A stretch of 64,000 bases of DNA from positions 4,403,969 to 4,467,968 of the forward strand of contig NC_040021.1 in NCBI RefSeq assembly GCF_000972845.2, in the 5' to 3' direction. Of the stretch, positions 53,037-64,000 are shown in pieces; position 1 is the first letter of the stretch; each line of letters begins with the position of its first letter. The position numbers and the translations under genes were made by a program. Source of the stretch: Larimichthys crocea (Eukaryota > Chordata > Actinopteri > Sciaenidae). The notes below the pieces were generated by a model, which was given only the letters and a program-made list of their open reading frames with translations, ran no database searches and was not told the DNA's origin.

Positions 53037-55490
53037 CTGGTAGCTGGAGAGGTGCGTTCACGAGGTGTCCCTGAGCAGGCACCGAACCTCCCCAACGCTC
53101 GCAGGGTGTGTGCTGGCTGGTGCCCACTCCATCACCTCTTCACATTTGCATGTCTATGAGCCTTTGTACTGTACTGTATTGTGTTCAAAAATGCATGTAA
53201 AATAAAAAAGTGAGTAAAAGTATGTTCTTCTTAGAACTTGACGATGCACATGATTATTTTGTTGTTTGTTGAATTATTGCCTGACACTCATCCAGAAAGT
53301 AAAAAGATAACAACATACAACAACAATAATAATAGTAATAATTGTTATGGAATTTCTATCCTTAGGTTACACAAGGTCATGTGTTGGGCCTTGAGTACTC
53401 ACACTATTAGTTGTTTAGCTTTGGTTGGGAACAGCAGGTGCAGCCACGGTGCAGGGTCGAAGAGACCTATTGCTGCCTTTTTAAATCAAATCAGATTTAT
53501 TTCGTTTAGCCCAAAGTCACAAGTACATTTGCCTCGAGGGCTTTACAATCTGTTACAGGGAGTGACCCCCTCTGTCCTTAGACCCTCGGTTCGAGTGAGG
53601 AAAACTTGCCCACAAAAACCTTTAACAGGGAAAAAAGGTGAAGAAAACCTCAACAAGAGGAGGGATCCCTCTCCCAGGACGGACAGACGTGCAAGAAACA
53701 AATCACACCAAACATATTGTACAATTACATGAATGTTAAAATACAGTTCACTCAGCTGTCGTGTATTGCAATGTACAAACTAAGTCAGCCCTCTAGCTGC
53801 TACTGACACTTCACATCTGATGTCTATGCCCTTGTACGTACGTTGTATCTATACATCTAGAGTATATAATAGATGCATACATGGATATACATACTTCAGT
53901 ATACAATCGTATACATCAGGTATATATATACTTTATAATTCTAAGTTTTATAAATCTATCATCATATTGGATTATAATTGCATTAAAGTGACAGTCAGTC
54001 AGTCAGCTGGCTGACCTTGTACTTACTACCATTATCCTTGGGTGGCTTGGTCTCAGTCTCAATATTAACATTTGTGCTGTAGTTCATGGTGTCCTGTACT
54101 GTAAACACTCATCTCTTAACCCTATGATTTCATCTCTCACCAGCTGGTTTCTCCTTCGTTCTCTCTGCTCCCATTTTCCCTCCTTGTACTTGTACTGGAC
54201 TGGTTCTTTCTTTCCTGGCTGTTGGTGCCTCATTCCAGATGTTTTATGATCTGGATCTTTGTCCTCGAAGAGATTCAGCTCTCCTTTGTCTCTTTCTCTC
54301 TCTCTCTCTTTGTGTGCTGTCTCCATGGTTGCTCAGGATCCATCTTCTTCATATACAGTATGTTTTTCATTCTAGTAACTGTCGTCTGTCAGCAAACACA
54401 ACATCTATGGCACGTCTGTCATCCTGGAAGAGGGATCTCTCCCCTGTTGGTCTATAGAGGGTCTGTAAATTGTCTAGACAGTGAAGTCCTTCAAATCTGT
54501 GATTTGGACTATATAAATAAATGGACTTTACTTAATAATGTAGCTAGTGCTGACAACTTTATATTTATGTTTTGTATGCAAACTCTCAACCTGAAATTCC
54601 GAAAGCAAAGTTACACAACATAACAGAGTAAAAGCAGTTCAGTACTTCCCACACTGACTAACAGCGAGTGTTGCTAAGAATCAGTGTTTTTATTTACAAA
54701 TGATCTGTGTCGAGAATGCACTCAGAAATTTTACTTAGGTCAAAGTACTAACATCACACTTAAATACTCTGTTACAAGTAAAATTTTGCACTGACATGTT
54801 ACTTAAGTAAAGTATGGAAATACTACTTTTGATACTGTATCTACTCTATACAGTATCAAAAGTAATACATGCAGAAAAATTAACCCCTATTGGTGTTTAT
54901 GTCTATCTAATGTATATTACTATGAACTGGTGACTTGTACCCAGCCTCTTGCACAATGCCAACTGGGATAGGCTCCCTGCAACCCTGTGCTACAGAAAAT
55001 GGATGGATGTAGTATTATAATATAGTATGCAATAGATTTTATTACATCTTAATGTTTAGGGAGCATTTTTAACTATTTGACTGACCATTTATTGTTGGTT
55101 TGTAAAACAGAGACAGTGATAGTATTCCCCCTCTGAAATGTAAAGTAGTAAGTGTCATGATTTGGAAATACTCAAGTATAGACAGTACTTGAGTAAATGT
55201 TACAGTAGTTATGTACACTCATCATGGAAAGACAGAGTGGTGGAATCACTCCTCATATATCCAAATAATCACTAATCATCCTGCGTCTACTTCTTTATCG
55301 TGGCTTTAACACAGTGAAGTTTGGAGCACCTCCGAGTAAAAATGCTCTTGTTACTCTGTCAGCGCATCGTCTAATAAATAAACATACACGCTATGCACTT
55401 AAGGGTGTGAAGAATTCGCTGTTATTTTCTACAATCATCTCCAGCTGATCCCCTTTACATTCCACCACATCCACATAGATGACTTTAACT
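53037..55490. repeat. Repeat mosaic block shared with 52.7-53.0 kb and 62.4-64.0 kb
   Basis: Three sub-blocks recur. X (about 54960-55275) matches 52705-53026. Y (about 55280-55490) matches 62385-62590. Z (about 53037-54540) matches 62590-64000. Z contains a SINE body (53037-53220), a common teleost dispersed repeat (about 53480-53700, GAGGGCTTTACAATCTGT then GATCCCTCTCCCAGGACGG) and a CT-rich segment near 54290. No gene is present; the frames do not resemble proteins. Confidence 0.75.
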
Positions 55491-55499
55491 ATTCTTGTC

Positions 55500-56510
55500 A
55501 AAGCACTATTAATCATCGCCAACTAATGGATCTACTGTCATTTCCACCTTGCAGAGCAGAACAGAAACTGTCTAATCTCATGCAGCCTCAGGAATATCTA
55601 CACCAAAAGCCTAAAGCTGCCTTTTCCCCCGCTGTATTTTCTATTAAGTTAATCTTTCTGACACCTCTGTGTTAAACCTCTTTCCTATTAGGCTCTCTCC
55701 TGCCAGTTCCTGCTTCTTAAATACTTACCTTCCTGGAAAGAGAGAGCGTTAAAACCCCTTTGCTTTGCAGTGATTCATTCAATACAGTTTCTCTTTTGTT
55801 TCTCTCAGAGCAGCCGTGGATGAAGGACTCATTCGCAGCTCACCTCTGTGATTGAATATATATATTCATTTAAAAGCATTTTACAGTTGTAGATGGTTGA
55901 ATTGAGTTTTAAATGCTTATCAAGGATTCAAAGTCAGTTATTTGTTTTTACACATAGGTTGCCTTTCTGCTGCAAACCTAAATGCTCAGGTCATGAGATG
56001 ATAATTTGAGAGGAAAGTAGAAAAAAACAGTTCTGCTAACAAATGTATATTCTCTTGTAATATTCCTTTTTTCTGTGAAATTTGCGATTTCATCTTTGTC
56101 TGAAATTATTAAATGAAAAAGTTTTTTTGTTTTTTTGACTGAAGAAACGCTGACAATTAGACAGATCTGTGTTTAATCTAAAAACTGTTCTTTCTTGTTA
56201 AACTGAATTGAACTAAATGATAACTGTAGCATGAAGTTTTTCCTTTTTCTGAATGTAATACTACAGCAGCATAAATTGAAATTCGACGTTCAAGTATTCA
56301 AAATTGTTTAATACAGTAGTGAGTTTTTTGCTCTTTATAAAGCTCATTTGAACAGTTAACACATCATATTGGGAACTGTGTCCACCAAGGTACGTTGTTT
56401 GGTAAGAGTTAAGACCATAACTCATCATTCAAAAATCCATGCACTTCTCTAAACTTCACCTGCTAACACCTACCAAACGTTTTATAATACAAAGAAGCAA
56501 TCACTATTTT
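55500..56510. other. Intergenic AT-rich sequence
   Basis: I see no gene, conserved motif or clear repeat here. It separates the repeat mosaic from the inferred 3' end of gphn. Confidence 0.5.
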
Positions 56511-56524
56511 TTCTTTAGATATAT

Positions 56525-56769
56525 TTTATTAAAAAAGGAAACCCAACAAGAACTTTTTTTACATAATGATCAAGGATTTTTATTATCTTAGTCTCTTCTC
56601 AGTTTCATATCATTACAGAAAATGTTTAGTACAGCGGTTGTGAATGTCTCCTCATTGCTTAATAATTTCCTTAGGAGTGCTGGTCACTATATCTGTACAA
56701 TATGGTTCTTATTTTTTCTGTACATTTTTGTGAAGTTGGTTAAAAAGGCTGTCAGCACTTAAGAAGCTG

Positions 56770-56800
<31 letters not shown>

Positions 56801-57663
56801 CTTAAATAGTTGATCAAAAAAAGATTATTTTTCCCAGGTTCAGCTCGCCCCTGGGGGGGTTCGGGCAGAGTTTACACCCGGTCACCGTGAATATAAGGAA
56901 GCTTCAGGGTCTGGGCAGACTGGGGTGTGCCCCCCACTCCCCATCCCAACATCACTCTTCCCTGCCCAGGCATTTGGCACTGCGCCACATAAACAAGACT
57001 CACAAGATAAACAACAAGCAAGCTCCTTTGTGAAGCCATTATGATGCATACTAATGAGAGAAAAACAGAAGTGTCACCTTGATGGGCGCTCAAAAGAGGG
57101 GCGGTCTTGATGTGCCCCCTCTTCCTTAACGAGCACCATGGGAAATCTGGAGTCTTCCTCAATGTTTTCTTCATTTCAAAAAACAGATTTTTTTTTTTCC
57201 ACTAAGATGAGAAAATAATAATTTTCTTTTTTTGTCTGGCAGGCACCTACAGCTGTCTATTAAAATGCTACTGCTTAGATAAGGTCTAGCATTGAACACA
57301 CAAGCAATTGCAATGAAAGGACGAAGTTGCCTTAATATAATATGATAATAATAAGAATAATGATAATAATAATAAGAATAATCATATAATATATTACGAA
57401 TAAATCTCTTTTTATAATTTGATTTTTTCATTAAAAGTTATATTTTCTTTGTTTGAAATACTATAATCTTTTTAAATTAATTTTTTCATATGTATCTAGG
57501 TTGTGATCAAGATGTTGACTATACCTCAACGTTATCCAAATCAATAAAAACTAGCTGTGCCGTTGCATTTACAGAATAGTCAATGATATGTGGACATGCA
57601 CCGTGAACCACCCATTCCAACCCTCGCTATATGACGCCGACGCTCCATCCCTCCGTGGTGACA
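56525..57663 (-). terminator. gphn: gphn 3' UTR (inferred)
   Basis: On the minus strand the sequence after the gephyrin stop runs about 1.1 kb to AATAAA hexamers (plus TTTATT at 56525-56530 and near 56578). A minus-strand frame of about 100 codons at 56872-57174 lacks homology and is probably UTR. Confidence 0.45.
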
Positions 57664-60709
<3,046 letters not shown>

Positions 60710-62380
60710 CTAGATGTGGGGAAATGAATACATTAGAAATACTCTTTATACATTCTCTGGACTGGCTTATCATTATTCATAAAATGCTCTGAAGCATTGC
60801 AAGAAAGCCCTGTTGGTAATTATTCAGCTGGAAGAAAAGGGGTTAAGACACATCCATCATACCAATTATAGTTAACAACGGGTTGATCTGAAAGATTTCC
60901 AGAACAAATACAATATTTTATGCTTGTTTCACCAAGGTACCTCATCCATTGGTGTTTATATTGGTTTTAAAATGATTATTTGATTGTACGCTTCAATTTT
61001 TATTAAACTCAACCTCTTTGGATTTTACGTGTGCTGAAGCAATGTGAAGATGTCCACTTGCCCCCGGGCGGCTGTGACGGGATGTATGCCGTCTATTTCA
61101 TCATAACATCCGATTACCTACCTTTCCCCAAGGACAACGAGAGAAAAATCTGGAACTGTTTCCTTGATGCGGAGATCTCAGAATGAGGAAACATCACCAA
61201 GCACCGCTAGATATTACACTATTAATGGAAGGCAACACAAAACTGAACTTGGAACTCATTTAGCAGGTTCAGAGTGGGTTTGTGGGCAGAATACTGTATA
61301 TCAGTTATTAAAACACCACAACCAAACACATATATTTTAGTCTCCGCATTACAGTAGCGAAGTGCTAAAATGGGACGACAAAGAAACATATCTACTCATC
61401 TATTATCAGACTTGACAAAGGAGGTGTAGCTGAGAACAAAAACATAACGTAGCTCAGTTGATTTATACAATTAGACATGTCTTGCACAGCCGCGAGAAAC
61501 AAAGGTGTTGGAGTATGCATGCCGGTTACACACCCCCCATGAAATTTAAACTGCCACATCCGTCCACAGAGGAATGGCCAAATATGATCCATGCGTAAAA
61601 GGAAACCAGTGGTCCGAAATAAACACATTCATCGCAACTGAAAGCACACATGCGACGGCTGGCTACGCGCACTCAGCTCTAAACGTTGTTTGGTGTCCGC
61701 AGTTCAAAGCAAAAATGTTGATTGTGCATAATATGAACGAGGTACGCTGTAGAAAAAAAAGACGGCACGTTTGTACCTTCAACGCAGACGTAACAAGTTT
61801 TAAAAACAATTTTTTTTATCAGCTTAACTCATTTCCTGTTGACACTGACAGCAAACCACTGGGAATCTGGGACATCTTACCTCTGTGGACCCCACAGTGG
61901 CCAGGAGACCACTCTTTCAGCATGCATGTGGGTGGCCTTGCAAGCACACCTCCCCGCGCTTAATGTCATGCCTATAGGCATCGGTTCGAAACAGCAGAGA
62001 GGGGAAAGACAGAGAGACAGAGTGGGTGGAATGCTGAAAAATGCAGAAAAATGCCCGTGCAATAAACATTTCGTACAAAGCTTTCTGTATGCTGTGTAAT
62101 CTAGGTGCCAAGGTTACAAGACCCCAACTGTAGCAACAAAATAAACACTTGGTAGAGACGTTTAGGCTATTATACGTATTTGTTTCTCTTCTCCCATAGA
62201 CAGTAACTAAAATACCAAGATATCATTACAAAAACCGACCATGCTCTGTTTTGATACTGCCTCACCCCCACCCCCCCCACCCCCCTGAGATGTTTAGAGA
62301 GGCCGGCTAACAGACAATACGGTGAGTGGGTGATTGACATTTTCTAACAAATCGACAGTCTTCGATGAATTGACTATTTA
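60710..62380. other. gphn intronic/unknown sequence
   Basis: I could not recognise further gephyrin exons here. A GC-richer pocket at about 61040-61200 has short open frames on both strands and a donor-like AAAG|GTAGGTAA on the minus strand, but no family resemblance. There is a C-rich tract near 62265-62287. Confidence 0.4.
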
Positions 62381-62384
62381 ATTC

Positions 62385-64000
62385 CTGCTGTCTACTTCTT
62401 TATCCCAGTGGCTTTAACAAGCTGAAGTTTGGAGCACCTCCGAGTAAAAATGCTCTTGTTACTCTGTCAGCGCATCCTCTAATAAATAAACATACACTTA
62501 AGGATGTGAAGAGTTCACTGTTATTTTCTACAATCATCTCCAGGCTGATCCCCTTTACATTCCACACTTCCACATAGATGACTTTAACTGGAGAGGTGCA
62601 AGTTCACCAAGGCGTCCCTGAGCAAGGCATCGAACCTCCCCAACTGCTCGCAGGGTGCTGCTCTGGCTGGCTGCCCATCACTCCATCATCTCTCTCCACA
62701 TTTGCATGTCTATGAGCCTTTGTACTTGTACTGTATGTGTGTTCGGGGTTAAAAATGCATGTAAAAAAAAGTGAGTAAAGTATATCTTCTTCTTCTAAGG
62801 ACTTTGGACCGATGCTCACATGATTATTTTGTGTTTTGTATGAATTATTGCCTGACACTCATCCAGAAAGTAAAAAAGATAACAACATTAACAACAACAA
62901 CAATAATAATAGTAATAATTGTTATGGAATTTCTATCCTTAGGTTACACAAGGTCATGTGTTGGCCTTGAGGTACTCAGCAGTATTAGTTGTTTAGCTTT
63001 GGTTGGGAACAGCAGGTGCCAGGGTCAAGAAGACCTATTGCTGCCTTCTTTAAATCAAATTAGATTTTATATGTATAGCACAAAGTCACAAATTTGCCTC
63101 GGAGGGCTTTACAATCTGTAAACAGACGTGCAATAGAACAAATCAACACAAACATATTGTACAATTACAATGAATGTTAAAATGACAGTTCACCCTCTAG
63201 GCACTGTCAAGGGTGTCCTTGAGCAAGGTACCAAACACCCCCTAACTGCTCCCAGGCGTGCTCTGGATGGCTGCCCATCACTGCACCATCTCTCCACATC
63301 TGCATGTCTATATGACTCCTTTGTACAAGTAATCTGTTAGCAATAATAATCTAAAAAAATAAAACAAATCTAGGGTATACTAGGAATAGAAAAAAATGCA
63401 GTAAATTAATGGTTATATACACCATATTCACCTTTCAAGTATACAGAAATAATTGCGCTGTATACATACATGGTATATAATATACTTTATAATTCTAAAG
63501 TTTTATAAATCTATCATCATATTGGATTATAATCATGCATTAAAGTGACAGTCAGTCAGTCAGCTGGCTGACCTTGTACTTACTACCATTATCCTTGCGG
63601 TGGCTTGGTCTCAGTCTCAATATTAACATTTGTGCTGTAGTTCATGGTTGTCCTGTACTGTAAACCACTCAGTCTCTCTAACCCTATGATTTCATCTCTC
63701 AAACACAGCTGTGTTTCTCCTTCGTTCTCTCTGCTCTCTATTTCCCCCTCCTTGTACTTGTACTGGACTGTTTCTTTCTTTCCTGGCTGTTGGTGCCTCA
63801 TTCCAGATGTTTTAGATCTGGATCTTTGTCCTCGAAGAGATTCAGCCTCTCCTTTTGTCTCTCTCTCTCTCTCTCTCTCTCTCTTTTGTGTGCATGTCTC
63901 CATGGTTGGTCAGGATCCATCTTCTTCATATACAGTATGTTTTTCATCTATCTATAACTGCCGTCTGTCAGCAAACACAACATCTATGGCACGTCTGTCC
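62385..64000. repeat. Second copy of repeat blocks Y and Z
   Basis: Block Y (62385-62590, GTTTGGAGCACCTCCGAGTA) runs directly into block Z (SINE body from about 62588, TTACACAAGGTCATGTGTTGG, AGTCAGTCAGTCAGCTGGCTG, CT-rich tract near 63860). The same pieces are present at 53.0-55.5 kb but separated and in another order. A further SINE-body fragment is at about 63206-63330. The block reaches the window edge and probably sits in a gphn intron. Confidence 0.75.

Noticed and set aside
61040..61200. Short coding-like stretch with a donor-like site between gphn and the repeat block
   Set aside because: I could not match either strand to gephyrin or any family, and it is too short to call an exon.

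Overview
The window is nuclear DNA from a ray-finned fish, most likely a percomorph teleost. The evidence is split vertebrate genes with GT-AG introns, animal poly(A) signals, teleost-type SINE and LINE tails, TTAA- and TA-flanked MITEs, and protein sequences closest in character to fish orthologues. I rebuilt five genes exon by exon and recovered the 3' end of a sixth. No rRNA, tRNA gene, CRISPR array or bacterial feature was seen.

Layout: 1-1.7 kb has no gene. hsp90ab1 (minus, 725 aa) occupies 1.7-8.4 kb. It is followed by a divergent intergenic region with a foldback-type MITE and then rbm25 (plus, 808 aa, 10.3-21.2 kb). eif2s1 (minus, 315 aa, 21.9-27.1 kb) is head-to-head with atp6v1d (plus, 248 aa, 27.3-31.5 kb). 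pals1/mpp5 (minus, 651 aa) runs from 32.1 to 48.9 kb, and the last exons of gphn (minus) lie at 56.5-60.7 kb. The order and relative strands of gphn, pals1, atp6v1d and eif2s1 match human 14q23, so this is an old conserved block. The genes are housekeeping or broadly expressed: a chaperone, a splicing regulator, translation initiation factor eIF2-alpha, a V-ATPase rotor subunit, a polarity scaffold and a synaptic/Moco scaffold. They do not form one pathway.

The right quarter is different. From about 49.6 kb there is a near-complete second copy of the pals1 promoter and first-exon region, then a 10-N gap, then shuffled repeat blocks seen again at 62.4-64 kb. The gphn exons there carry many single-base deletions inside otherwise well-conserved coding sequence. 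I read this as unpolished long-read or gap-filled assembly with a falsely or recently duplicated contig end, not as gene decay.

I found no convincing new biological system. The observations most worth checking are the duplicated pals1 promoter, the frameshifted gphn exons, an M-box/CLEAR-like site and an NRF1 site in the eif2s1-atp6v1d promoter, a solo-LTR family with a target-site duplication beside the pals1 promoter, a MITE filled with a 21-bp palindromic repeat, and a 0.9-kb GATA/GACA array in eif2s1 intron 1.
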